NCBI GenBank assembly: GCA_026018925.1
Contig: JAKSZU010000009.1
Coordinates: 83,383,407-83,447,406, forward strand
DNA: 64,000 bases
From: Tupaia tana
Lineage: Eukaryota > Chordata > Mammalia > Scandentia > Tupaiidae
Direction of reading: 5' to 3'
A program made the translations under genes and the position numbers. Below are positions 11,806-22,013 of this stretch, one piece after another. Under the pieces are notes generated by a model, which was given only the letters and a program-made list of their open reading frames with translations, was not told where the DNA came from and made no database searches. The first letter of the stretch is position 1, and each line of letters begins with the position of its first letter.

Positions 11806-12639
11806 CATTTTTCAGAATCAAGTCATTTGTTTTAAGACAACTAGTGTCTCATAGATTCATTTAATTTGGGAACTAAAAATGTCTCCCTCATTTCACCATT
11901 AAGGAAATTGGGGTCTATAAGAAATTATTTATTCACCGTCAGGCAAATAGAGGCCACACACCTAAGTCTCCTGACTCTCAGTTAAAGCTAACTTAAAAAT
12001 AATAGTCATGCAAAGTTAAAATAATAGCCATATTTAAATAATATTGCATCTACAAAGTTATAATTAAAGTCTCTTAAAACAATATAAATATTTTTATGAG
12101 GTAACACATTGCCAGTACACATTTATAATTCATAACTTAGAATAATTAAATCAGAAATTTGTCATTGATTACCAGGAAATAGCTAAGGATATGTTTAAAA
12201 GAAGTATAGACAAACAACAGATACACAAATATGGATATGCTGTCAATATTGTTGATTAATAACCTATGTTAACTGAAGTGTTATAGCATTTTAATATATC
12301 TTTTTATCATTTGACTTATATAATGTGCATGGATTATTTTATAATTGAAGAAAGAAAGTTTTCATAAGATTTTAGAACATAGTAATAATTTGCATTTGTT
12401 TAAAATCTTTTACCAAGTCATCTCAATTTACATTCCTAACTTGCAAAGATGAACGAAAATAAGTTATTTGATGCAAAGCCAAAAACAGAGTTATTTTAGA
12501 AAAAAACATCTTAGAAAAAAGCATCAGGCATTTAATATGTATGACTTTGTTAGAACATTAGATGACATGAATTATTGTCTTAGTTACATGAATTTGAGTA
12601 ACAAGGAAGTAATCACTACAAGATTTAATTTTCTTTTCA
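11806..12639. other. No recognisable gene or repeat
   Basis: Very AT-rich sequence with no coding pattern and no family I can name. Confidence 0.5.
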
Positions 12640-12863
12640 AGGTTTTTGCCATACTTTGTGTGCGCTTGCCGGAGAGAGACAGTGAGAGGGAAAGTGAGAA
12701 ATCACCCCCCTACTCAGGAAGGATGGCCACTCCATAGTCCCTTCATTCTTCTCCTCGGATTTTGAGCACCCAAGCACAGGCACCTAGCATGATTTTCAAG
12801 CCACCAGATCCAGGACTCGAACTAGAGTTGGACATGTGGGAGTCCAACATGCCTCTTGCTGGC
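12640..12863 (-). mobile_element. tRNA-derived SINE, type A
   Basis: Type A blocks in order on the minus strand. The A-box part of the head is shortened at the right end (AACATGCCTCTTGCTGG). Confidence 0.85.
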
Positions 12864-13154
12864 TTTACTAAATTTTTATTTGTTGAATTATGATAAAGAT
12901 ACCTGCCATGTCAACCTCGCAAGTTTGTTGTGTGGACTGCATAATTTAATATGTTAAATTATGGAAAAAAGAAAATTGCTCAACAAAGTTAAGGTATGCC
13001 TTTGCATATTAGTATATATAAACTATTATCACCTGCATATGCATTAGTATATTTATATCAACACTTGCCCTACTCCATAGATTATCAGTTTATTCACTTC
13101 CCAGAAGGCATGTAAAAGCCGAGAATTTATCTTACTGTGCTTAACTCCATAGCG

Positions 13155-13390
13155 ATGAATTTCAAGAGCTACTATTTGGGTACCTTCTATGTACCAGGAG
13201 CAACAGTAGGTACTTTACAGATGTTACTCCTTCAACCTTGGTCTAACCCTGAGAGGTAGGTGTTATTTCCTCTGTTATACATATGAAGAAATTGAAGACC
13301 AGGGAGTTTAAGTAAGTTGCCCAAGGTCACACAGCTGGTAAATAGCAGAGGCAGGATTAATACCCAGGTTTGTCAGACACCAAGGCACTT
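13155..13390 (-). mobile_element. MIR SINE
   Basis: The minus strand gives the MIR core and tail in order. Plus-strand words include CTATGTACCAGGAGC, TGAGAGGTAGGTGTTATT, GTTGCCCAAGGTCACACAG and the head side at CCCAGGTTTGTCAGAC. Well preserved for its age. Confidence 0.93.
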
Positions 13391-14299
13391 TCCTTTATTT
13401 GTGCTGTCTCTCAGAGATCATAGTCACCTGCTGGAGCAATGTTCGATTTCTTTTGGCATGAATACATGTTTCCAGACATTAATATGGAATAGAATAGCTT
13501 TTTTATTTAGCTCACTGGCTTTTTCAAACAAAATAAATTGTTCTCTTTTAAGGGCTGTTCTGTTGACCCTGTGTCTCTGTACTGAAATCTTTTTTTCTAA
13601 CTTGCCCTTTATGTAAGACTGAATGTTTTTGATTGGATTTATCGTATTCCAGAAATTTGGGGTCTTTTTTGAGTTTAAGTGTTTACAAGGACAGCCTTTT
13701 CCCCTGTATTTGATTATCTCATTGACAGCAGCCAATATCTTCATGCATAGGAATGTATTTACTTATAGGCACATAAGTAATTCATTTATAAAATTGAATT
13801 ATCTGACTTGGGAGATTGTATGTTTTGATTGTGTAGCAGTCCTTCTGAAACTGACTTACAATTGATAAAAGCCAGATGGAAAGCGGAAACAGTCCATTTC
13901 ATGACTCTTTAAATGTTTGAGTTTGTTAACCCTTTGCACTTCACATTTTTTGGAGCTCAGTGGTAGGGTGGAAACAATTTGTTGGTGAGTTTTAAAATGC
14001 AAAATAGCCAGTAAGTGCTTATATCATTCTGTCTCAGGGTAAAGGACTTTGGACTTGAGAAAAGTTTTAGGGACATTAATATTTCATCTTTAAATCCTTG
14101 TTTGTTGTTTCTTATTTTCTTTTTGTATTTTTTTTCACAAAATGGTGTTTAATGTATATATCATTTGTGCTAGTTCTTCTTATATGGGAAAGAGCTGATT
14201 CTTAATATTATCACAATATCTTACTATATTAATATATATTCTGTATGTTATTTGTTCAAGTGCAGCGCATAAACATATTTCTTAAGGCATTTTTCACTT
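13391..14299. other. Long interval without recognisable gene or repeat
   Basis: Overlapping open stretches on both strands (13317-13616 and 13424-13744) show no known domain and begin in MIR sequence or run antisense to each other. Not called as genes. Possible conserved noncoding DNA cannot be judged from one sequence. Confidence 0.45.
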
Positions 14300-14545
14300 T
14301 CTTAAATAATAATTTAAATGTCAGGTAATATCCTAAACACTTTTATGGAGCATAAATTAATCTGCACAGAAATATTCTTAGGTCAGTACTATCATTGACA
14401 CTCTTAATTTTTCAGACTAAGGTAACTGAAACATGGAGAGTTTACACAACTTTCCCCTGGTCACAAAACTAGTAAGTGGTGAAACCAGAATTTGAAATCA
14501 GGATATCTGGCTTCAAATTCTGTACTCTAAACCACTGTCTTAGTA
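14300..14545 (-). mobile_element. MIR SINE, diverged
   Basis: The MIR core is visible on the minus strand. Plus-strand words include TTTTTCAGACTAAGGTAACTGA, CCTGGTCACAAAACTAGTAAG and GAAACCAGAATTTGAA, in MIR order. Confidence 0.85.
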
Positions 14546-14629
14546 TTGACTCGTTACTTATTAAGAAAATAATTTAACCTGATGTTATAATAAGCATCAC
14601 ACAAAGAAAACAGATGCTTTCTCCATATA

Positions 14630-14834
14630 TTTATTTATGTTCCTGTCTTTATGATAGAAAGTGCATGTGTGTGCACAAGAGAGAAAGAAAGATAAAGCAC
14701 CCTTGAAAGTGTCTCATCCTGCTATTGCATGCACACGTGCCTGGTGTGAGTTCAAACCACCGGGTCTGAGATTCGAGCCGTAGTTGACTACATGGGAGTC
14801 CAGCAACATAGCCATTATGCCAGCTGCTGGTCCC
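14630..14834 (-). mobile_element. tRNA-derived SINE, hybrid: type A head with type C-like end
   Basis: The right part is a normal type A head (complement of GGGACCAGCAGCTGG and B box). The left part, on the minus strand, reads ACACTTTCAAGGGTGC then TTTATCTTTCTTTCTCTC. That is the ending of the type C copies at 4765 and 7735, not of type A. Confidence 0.75.
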
Positions 14835-14909
14835 TTGATTATAAACAAATCTTCACAGCAGTATTCTGAGGTACGTAGTATTAATCAACCCTTTTAAAAA
14901 TCTTCTAAA

Positions 14910-15010
14910 AAAGTGAGGTGCAATATATATGCATGTCAGTGAGGAGAAGGAGGACGAAACAGGAGATGAGAAGGGACCAAAGATAAATATAGCCATCCCA
15001 AAGTTAAAAC
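14910..15010. repeat. Unidentified repeat, pair member 1
   Basis: About 100 bp shared with 16940-17045. Both have the order TATGCATGTCAGTGAGGAG / TATGCATATCAGTTAGGAG, then an A/G-rich stretch and GCCATCCCAAAG / ACCATCCCAAAG. I do not recognise the family. Confidence 0.55.
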
Positions 15011-15234
15011 AAATCCTATATCAATGTTGAAAATATGGCAAGAGTAACTAGATTTAGTTTGTTACCCCCAAGTTGTTTGAACCTGAATCTCCTTACCAGC
15101 TCATGAAATGAGGACGGTTAGACTAAAATCAGTTTTTTCCTGTGTCAACCTTTCATAAACTTAATTGTATGTTTTGATATTTATCAAAAAGATTACACAT
15201 AGATGCAAATTATTTCTGGGAAGAGTATTCAAAG

Positions 15235-15485
15235 CATTTGTAACAATAGCTAATGCTTACCTTGTGCAAGGTATTTTCCTAAATTCTTCATATATATTAT
15301 CTCACTTAGTCACTAAAACACTATTGGACCATTATCATTATAATTATCCCCATTTACAGATGAGGAAATTGAAGCACAACAGGGTATAAAACTTACCAGA
15401 TGTACCATAGGTAGTAAGTTTGGTAGAACTGAAATTTAACCCACAGAGATCAATGAAAGTCTGTGATCCTAACCACTGCCTTATA
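15235..15485 (-). mobile_element. MIR SINE
   Basis: Plus-strand words in MIR minus-strand order: GCTAATGCTTACCTTGTGC, CCCCATTTACAGATGAGGAA, GTAGTAAGTTTGGTAGAAC and the head side ATCCTAACCACTGCC. Confidence 0.88.
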
Positions 15486-15525
15486 CTGTTTCTCTTGCTA
15501 GTCTTCAACTCTCTCTGTCTATTCT

Positions 15526-15797
15526 TTTTTTTTTTTTTTTTTTTTTTTTTGAGAGGTTTTTGATATAGGGGGCATGTGCTCGCCAGAAAGAGAAAAACAG
15601 AGAGACAGAAAGCGAGAAATCACTCCCCAGGAGAGATGGCCATGCCACAATCCCCTCTCCTCCATTCTCCTCTCAGGATCTTGGACATGCGAGCACACAC
15701 ACCCAGCGTGAGTTTAAGCCACTGGGTCCAGGACTTGAACCATGGTCAGCTACATGGGAGTTCAGTGACATAGCCATTACATCAACTGCTGATACCT
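15526..15797 (-). mobile_element. tRNA-derived SINE, type A, with perfect TSD
   Basis: A T-run at 15526-15550 is the complement of the A tail. The type A body and head follow. TSD ctctctgtctattct is perfect at 15511-15525 and 15798-15812, so this is a fairly young copy. Confidence 0.95.
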
Positions 15798-15844
15798 CTC
15801 TCTGTCTATTCTAAACACTCAGATCTTCTGTTGCTAAATAAAGT

Positions 15845-16300
15845 AACTTCTCAACCCAGGGTCTTTGGAAATAATGTTTACTCTTCCTGGAATGCTTTTT
15901 CCTATTTTTTTTTTTTTGACTCTCTAATTCTGCTTATTACTAAGGTTTCAACAGAAACGTCACATTTCTTTTGTCCTTCTCTAACTTGATCTTGATTATC
16001 TGTCCCTTTTATGTACTATCACAGGACCCTGTACTTGATTCCTTCCTAGGGTTTCTCACGGTTGTAATACATATTATTATATTTATTACTTATATATAGT
16101 AGGTTCAATGAATGTGATATATTTGTTATTATTTATATATCATAAATTTAGTACACATTAAATTTGATATATTTCCTTACAATGTAAGCTGCATAAGCCC
16201 AGGAATTTTGATTTGTTTACAGCTAATCCACAGTGCCTAGAATGTTGCCAGGTACATCCCAGGTGCTCACAATATTTGTTGAATAAATAAGTAAACATAT
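15845..16300 (+). mobile_element. L2 LINE 3' end
   Basis: Words of the L2 3' end occur in order: CTTCCTGGAATGCTTTTTCC, AATGTAAGCTGCATAAGC, CACAGTGCCTAGAATG, CCAGGTGCTCACAATATTTG and GTTGAATAAATAAG. No tail beyond the short TGAA-like repeat. Confidence 0.85.
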
Positions 16301-16589
16301 AAATACATGTTTGCCTACGTGTTTAAAGAAGGGATTGATACATTTTTAGTTGGAGAAAACATTCCTGGTGATAGTAATTACCTGGGTGCACAGGCAGACC
16401 TGGCATATATAGAGTCAAAGTGGGCAAACTTGGTTAAAAGGTACTGGCCCAACACCATTACCAAAAATATCTCCCACATCCCTTGTAATAGGGCCAGACA
16501 CTTATCCACTGAAAATTCATACTATTTTTACTTGGACTTATATTCTTCAGAGCTTCTGTGCCTGCTTACTGAGAACAAGGTCTGCTAAA

Positions 16590-16935
16590 AAATTAGGTGG
16601 GAGACATTGTATATCCCCACTTAATATATGTCAAATGTCTGCACTCTATGGCAGAAATTGAAAGATTGGAGGATATAGAAGCACAGAGAACATTGAGGAT
16701 ACTGGTGACAGTGTGAGAAGAAGGTGGGAGGTGGAAATGGTGAAAGTAAAGGAATCAAAGAGAAAAATAGAGAGACAAGACATCTAAGGGACATAGAAAT
16801 GGAAAATTATCTGTTTATGATAACATGTATGATAATATCTTTAACTAGACTGGCGTGTAGTGTATTTATTCTGGGAAAATTCACTGTATAAGCTGTGGTG
16901 ATGTACAGTGATAGAATGTATAAAATTAAAAAAAT
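16590..16935 (+). mobile_element. LINE-1 3'UTR fragment
   Basis: It starts at the last codons of ORF2 (GGGAGACATTGTATATCCCC then the LNIC-like end) and follows the 3'UTR seen at 2460-2797. It ends at an A-rich stretch. 5'-truncated insertion. Confidence 0.9.
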
Positions 16936-16939
16936 AGAA

Positions 16940-17045
16940 TTAGGTACAAAATAGATGCATATCAGTTAGGAGGAGGGAGACAAAAAAGATCAGAAGTGAC
17001 TAAAGATAAAAAAAATAACCATCCCAAAGATAAAATAGTCATCCT
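16940..17045. repeat. Unidentified repeat, pair member 2
   Basis: Diverged partner of 14910-15010, lying directly after the L1 tail. It may be part of a longer unnamed repeat. Confidence 0.55.
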
Positions 17046-17131
17046 GTCATAAACCACATTTACGGCACTATTTTTTTTTTATCTGTCCCTGTTAGAGGAA
17101 CCTCTACTGCTCCACACAGAGTAGTTGTTAA

Positions 17132-17236
17132 GAGGGTCAGCAGGTGACATGGTGGTTAAGGTGCTGGATACTCCCACATGGCTGACTACTGTTGGAATCC
17201 TGGACCTGGAGGCTTGTTTTCTCACGGCCCCCCCCC

Positions 17237-17282
<46 letters not shown>

Positions 17283-17336
17283 TCCGATCAAAATAAATGA
17301 ATGAATAAGTAAAATTAAAATAAATTATTCTTTTAA
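17132..17336 (+). mobile_element. tRNA-derived SINE, type B, with expanded C-run and (TG)n
   Basis: Type B head (GTGACATGGTGGTTAAGG) and tail (GATCAAAATAAATGAATG). The CT-rich body has been replaced by 12 C (17227-17238) and a (GT)n of about 42 nt (17239-17281). Flanks agtagttgttaa and agaatagttgctaa resemble a TSD. Confidence 0.9.
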
Positions 17337-17689
17337 AAAAAGAATAGTTGCTAAAAAAGAAGCTATTGTTCGGTCTGGTTGTCTTCATAATTTTTGGTCA
17401 CCAAAGAAGTAGTTTCAAAGTCACAGTGCTACCAACTTGGATTTCATTGTAAAATTGATATAGAGTGATTGTTCATAATAATTAGAATACAGTCAAAGTG
17501 GAAATGTTATAATTTGTTTTCATATCAATATTTATTTGTAAGTATGGTAAATTTCTTGTACTTTTAGCAAGTTTAAATGTCACCAAATAGCAGAATATGT
17601 TTACAAATGAGAGCGTACTAGTCTTATTCTAAATAGAAATTCTTTTTATTATATTTTACCATATTTTTTTGTTTTTCTCTTTAAATATT
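17337..17689. other. No recognisable gene or repeat
   Basis: AT-rich DNA. Nothing is identifiable. Confidence 0.5.
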
Positions 17690-17905
17690 TATTATAATTT
17701 ATTATTTACATATAATGATTACATATCTTTATAGGGTAAATAATGGCCTTTAAAAAGCATGTATATGGTATGTAATAAACAAATTGAGGATATAAATATT
17801 CACCACATTCAACATTAACATTACACTATGTTGTGAACATTTGAAACACCCTCCAATGGTTTTCTGCAAGTATATACAGAATTGTCTATGACGTTCTTTA
17901 CTGTG
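17690..17905 (-). mobile_element. Old LINE-1 3'UTR fragment
   Basis: The word order (ATATTCACCACATTCAACAT, then TGTGAACATTTGAAACACCC and GCAAGTATATACAGAAT) recalls the minus-strand 3'UTR of older mammalian L1s. Strongly diverged. Confidence 0.45.
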
Positions 17906-18217
17906 ACATACAGTTCTAAAGAAAAACATACTGGTTACAAATCAGGCAACAAAAGATCTCTTAAATTAAAAAAGATAATCTTAACACAGCCAATGAAAGA
18001 AGAATTTATAATATCCATGTAGAGGACTATGGGAGATTAAAGTTTATAATCTGAAAAATAATTCATGGGTATCTATTATTGGTCTAATCAGAGATAGGTA
18101 AAATTGTACATAACAGCAGCTCATTAGGAAGAGATAGAAAAAGAACACTTTTACTGACACATTGTGAGTTCTTGTAAACCACAGTGTTGTACTGTGAATA
18201 AAGAACTAAGTCCTCAG

Positions 18218-18458
18218 GGGCCAATGGATTGCATAGTGGTTAAGGCACTGGAATTCCACATGGCCAGCCACAGCTCGAGTCCTGGACTGAGTGGCTTGAA
18301 ACTCACTCCAGGCACAAGTGCATGTGTGCTCAAAATCCTGCAAGGAGAATGGAGTAAAAGGGACTGTGGCGTGGCCAAATCCCTGGGTGGTGATTCATCA
18401 CTTTCAGTCTCTCTGGTGAGCACATGTGCCCTATAGTGAAAATCTCTCTTTAAAAAAT
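18218..18458 (+). mobile_element. tRNA-derived SINE, type A
   Basis: Plus-strand copy with a type B-like A-box region (TTGCATAGTGGTTAAGG) and a type A body ending CCCTATAGTGAAAATCTCTC. Short TSD taagtcct at both sides (18207 and 18460 areas). Confidence 0.9.
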
Positions 18459-18524
18459 GTAAGTCCTGAAAAGAGCAAAAACAAAACAAAATTGGAAAGA
18501 GATCTTTAAAAGTGAAGATATGGA

Positions 18525-19692
18525 ATATCTATTGTGCAGATATTCAACTGTTTAATGGTTTCTAGAATTTCCTGTATATTGTCCTCATTTTTAATGGTTA
18601 TTCTCTTATTCTCTTAGGTTACTTGGATTAAATCAGAGATTTTGTCTTCAAGGTCAGAAATTCTTTCTTCTGTGTGGTCTAATCTGTTGATACTTTTAAG
18701 GGAGGTTTTTGATTTTATCATACACTTTATCTCCAGTAATTCTGTGTGATTATTTTTCAGTGTGTCTATTTCTTTATGGAGTTTCCTCTCCAAGTCACGG
18801 AAGGATTTTTCTCACCTTTTGGAATTGGTTCTCTGATTTTTTATTTATTTATTTTTTTGAATCTTGCTGAGTTTTGTTACCATGAGTACTCTGTGAATTC
18901 TTTTTCTGATATTTCTGCACTGTCTTGTGTTTTAAACATTGTTTGTGAAGTGATGATCCTTTGAGGGGGAGGTGCTTTCTTATTTTCTCCTATTTCTTGG
19001 GACTCTTCTTTGTTTTTCAGTCATTTGGTGATATACTCACTTCATCCTACTTCTTTGGAGTATGTTTCTATAGTAGTGTGCTCCTGCTCTTCTCTATGAT
19101 ATGCATAAGCCACTTTTTCTGTGCCAATTTTCCTCCTATACCATGGGTGAATGTTTGGAATCCATGGTAAGAGTTTGGGGCTCAGGTTTTCGGAGGGAAA
19201 TTTCTCTACTTTTACTGCTAAGGGAGTTTAAGGGGAAGATTTCCTCCAGAGACTCCTATTTTCAGGTTCTTGGTTCTTGTATGCTCAAACGTAACTGTTC
19301 CAAATGTGGATGTAGGTTGAGCTGACAGGTAGATTGTAAGATGGTAAATCAAGTGCACCATGCATGTCAGAGAGCCCCTCCTCCCTTCCTGCCCGACAGC
19401 AGTCTGGGTGGTGTTCCGACCAATGAGCTCAAGCTGTGTGGCTTGGCTTGGGTCTGCCTCTTGGCCCTCCTATCTCAGGGATTTCAGGGTCTCCCTGTTA
19501 CTCCTTCTGTCTCTGGGATTATACAAACCATGTATTGGTTCTTGAAGACTGGAAAGTTTCTCCTCCCCCATAGCAGGCTGGGCAGGAGTCCCTGTTGATG
19601 AGTTCAAGCTGAGCAGTTTACCTGGGCCTGCCTGTTGGTACTTGTAATCTCCAGGATTGCAGAGTCTCCTGTTACTCCTATATCTCAACTAA
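18525..19692 (-). mobile_element. LINE-1 5' end only: promoter monomers, 5'UTR and start of ORF1
   Basis: Plus-strand positions 18540-18800 match the complement of the ORF1 coiled-coil coding region of the copy at 20.8-21.1 kb. 18800-19340 would be ORF1 start and 5'UTR. 19360-19692 holds two diverged tandem units about 175 bp apart (GAGCTCAAGCTG at 19425, GAGTTCAAGCTG at 19600). The ORF1 3' part, ORF2 and the tail are absent, the reverse of the usual 5' truncation. Confidence 0.7.
19360..19692 (-). promoter_or_regulatory. L1 promoter monomers, type M5 (about 175 bp, two units)
   Basis: Two tandem GC-richer units sharing the words GAGYTCAAGCTG, TGGGYCTGCCT, CAGGGATTTCAGG/CCAGGATTGCAGAG and CTGTTACTCCT. 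Position upstream of an ORF1 start fits monomeric L1 promoters as known in mouse. Promoter activity is inference. Confidence 0.6.
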
Positions 19693-19986
19693 AATTCTTT
19701 TGAAAGTAAGTTACAGAAAACACTGACTAAAATAGATAATTAAATTACTGTAAAGTAGTCAAATATTTAATAATTTTGGAGAGAAAAAAACAGTAAATTC
19801 TGGCATGTTTTGCAAATGATTTAAGATAGAGCTTCCTAAAATAATCCTTTATTTAATTCCCACCTGAAACTTAACCAAATGTCAAAAAAAAATTAAATAT
19901 CTAGATAGCATTTATAAAGTGTTTGACAATTCACAGAATGCTTTCATGTTTATTGACTAATTTAATTTAAGTTAAATTGCCATATA

Positions 19987-20360
19987 TGACAGACCCAGCT
20001 GTAGGTCTTTGGTGAGCCAGGGACTCTGAGTCAGGGATATTGCTGCCCCCTCATCTCACCTGCAGACCCCCAGCCCAAGCCCTCGCCCCCTAGCCTGTCC
20101 TGTCCCCAGCAGCAGGCCACATACCCAGCTGCAGGCCTTTGGTGAGCCAGGGACTCTGAGGCAGGGACATCGCTGCCACCTCATCTCACCTGCAGAACCC
20201 CAGTCCAAGCCCTTGCCCCCTAGGTAGGTAGCTAGTATTTTCTGCTTTTGATTTTGGAGCTTCTTTATTCTCTTGTTAATTTTCTGGTCTTCCTCCTTTC
20301 ACAGCCTGTCCTGTCCCCAGCAGCAGGCCACAGACCCAGCTGCAGGTCTTTGGCAAATCC
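19987..20360 (+). promoter_or_regulatory. L1 promoter monomers, type M2 (130 bp), with an intron-like linker
   Basis: The word AGACCCAGCTG starts units at 19991, 20121 (as ATACCCAGCTG) and 20332. Units 1 and 2 abut directly: CCCCCTAG followed by CCTGTCCTGTCCCC. Between units 2 and 3 an 81-nt T-rich linker (20224-20304) sits exactly at that junction. It begins GTAGGT and ends CTTTCACAG. Unit 3 is partial and leads into the common 5'UTR. Confidence 0.8.
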
Positions 20361-20724
20361 GTGGTGTACGACTTTTTCTTTATTTCTCTTTGTGTTTTGT
20401 TTTTGTTCTTTTGGTCTTTCACCTAATATCCTCTCCTCTTCATCTTCCACCCTGACAGAGGTACTAGACAGGTCTATAATCAGATATCTGAAATTCCGTA
20501 GTAACATAACTTTCTCTGGGATCTTCCCTTGTACAGATCCTCCTGAGAAAGAGGAGATATTGCTTTTCAGACACCTCAGTAGAGTACCCCTCTTGATACC
20601 ACATTGGTAAAAACAACAGAAGAGAGACTTCAGCAAACATTAATTAGCAGCAAAAGGGAAACTCACTTACTCCTAGTTGGAGAAATATTCCCATAAGAGT
20701 TATTCAAAGTGAATACATCTTCCA

Positions 20725-21975
20725 ATGGCTAGAAGTAGAAGAAGAGCCTCAGGTATAAATAAACAAGGAAATGCATCTCCATGAAAGGTACAGAGTAACT
20801 CCCCTCCATATTTTGTGCTAATGGACAATGTCACCAAAATGTTAGACAAAGAATTTCGAACATTTATGGTGAACAAATTCTTCGAGTTGGAACAGAAAAG
20901 AGAGAACAAACTACAGGGGATGAGGAAGTCATTCCAAGACATGAAAAAAGAAATGGACACTCTGAGAAAGAACCACATGGCGCTATTAGAGATAAAATCT
21001 GGAATAGAGGAAATCAAAAACTCCCTTGAAAGTATTAAAAGTCGATTAGACCATGCCAAAGATTGAATCTCTGATGTAGAAGATAAAAACTCTGATCTAG
21101 AAAGAACCACCAAAAAGATAGAGAAAATAACAGCAAAACACGAGGATAATATACGAGAAATACTAGATTCCATAAGACGCCCAAATGCCAGAATAATTGG
21201 CATCCCCAGAAGGTGAAGAAACTAATAACAGCATGGAAAATCTATTCCATGAAATCCTGGAAGAAAATTTCCCAAGTCTAGAGAGGCACTCAAGCATCAA
21301 GACCCAAGAAAGGGAACCAGCAGTTAGCGTAATGGCTATGTCGCTGGACTCCCACGTAGTCAACCGTGGTTTGCGTCCTGGACCTAGTGGCTTAAAACTC
21401 ATGCCGGGCGCGTGTGCGTGTGTGCCCAAGATCCCGAGAGGAGAATGGAGGAGAAGGGATTGCGGCGTGACCATCTCCTCTGGGGGGTGATTTCTCACTT
21501 TCTGTCTCTATGTCTCTCTCTGTCTGCCTGGCGAGCGCACGTGCCCTATAGTGAAAACCTCTCCAAAAAAAAAAAAAAAAAGACCCAAGAAGAAATACAA
21601 AGAACCCCAGTTAGAATCAACCCCAGAAGATCTTCTCCAAGGCACATCTTAGCCAGACTATCCAAGACCACAGATAAAGATATGATACTAAAACTGGCAA
21701 GAGAGAAATGAGAAGTGACGTACAAAGGTCATCCCATCAGGCTAACACTGGACCTCTCAATGTAAACAATGCAAGCAAGGAAAGAATGGGAAGATTTATT
21801 GAAAGTGCTAAAAGAGAAATAATTTCAACCAAGATTACTGTACCCTGCAAGATTATCCTTCATATGGGGAAAAAAGATTAAAATCTTCTCAGACAAACAA
21901 GACCTGAAAGAATTTGCCAGCACCAGACCAGCTCTTCAAGAAACCCTGAAGAAAGTACTGTTCCAGGAAAACTAA
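20725..21975 (+). pseudogene. L1 ORF1 (RNA-binding ORF1p), broken
   Basis: ORF1p is a trimeric RNA chaperone that coats L1 RNA. The start ATG at 20725 gives MARSRRRASG, matching the copy at 62039. A heptad-rich coiled coil follows (20815-21066, e.g. FELEQKRENKLQG), then the RRM start (ARIIGIP, about 21190) and the C-terminal domain (SSPRHILARLSK; TRPALQETLKK; stop at 21973). Premature stops near 20782 and 21064, a frameshift near 21212 and a SINE at 21311-21580 break it. Intact length would be about 320 residues, normal for the family. Confidence 0.92.
21311..21580 (+). mobile_element. tRNA-derived SINE, type A, young, inside L1 ORF1
   Basis: Near-consensus copy. A box TAGCGTAATGGC, B box GGTTTGCGTCC, GGGCGCGTGTGCGTG, CT-rich block, GAAAACCTCTCC end and A16 tail. 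Perfect TSD agacccaagaa at 21300-21310 and 21581-21591. It inserted after the L1. Confidence 0.97.
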
Positions 21976-22013
21976 AGAGCTAACAGACAGAAACAAAGGA
22001 ATAAAAGACTGCT

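Noticed and set aside
21311-21400. Functional tRNA gene suggested by A and B boxes
   Set aside because: No acceptor stem pairing or proper anticodon arm; it is the head of a SINE with a perfect TSD.
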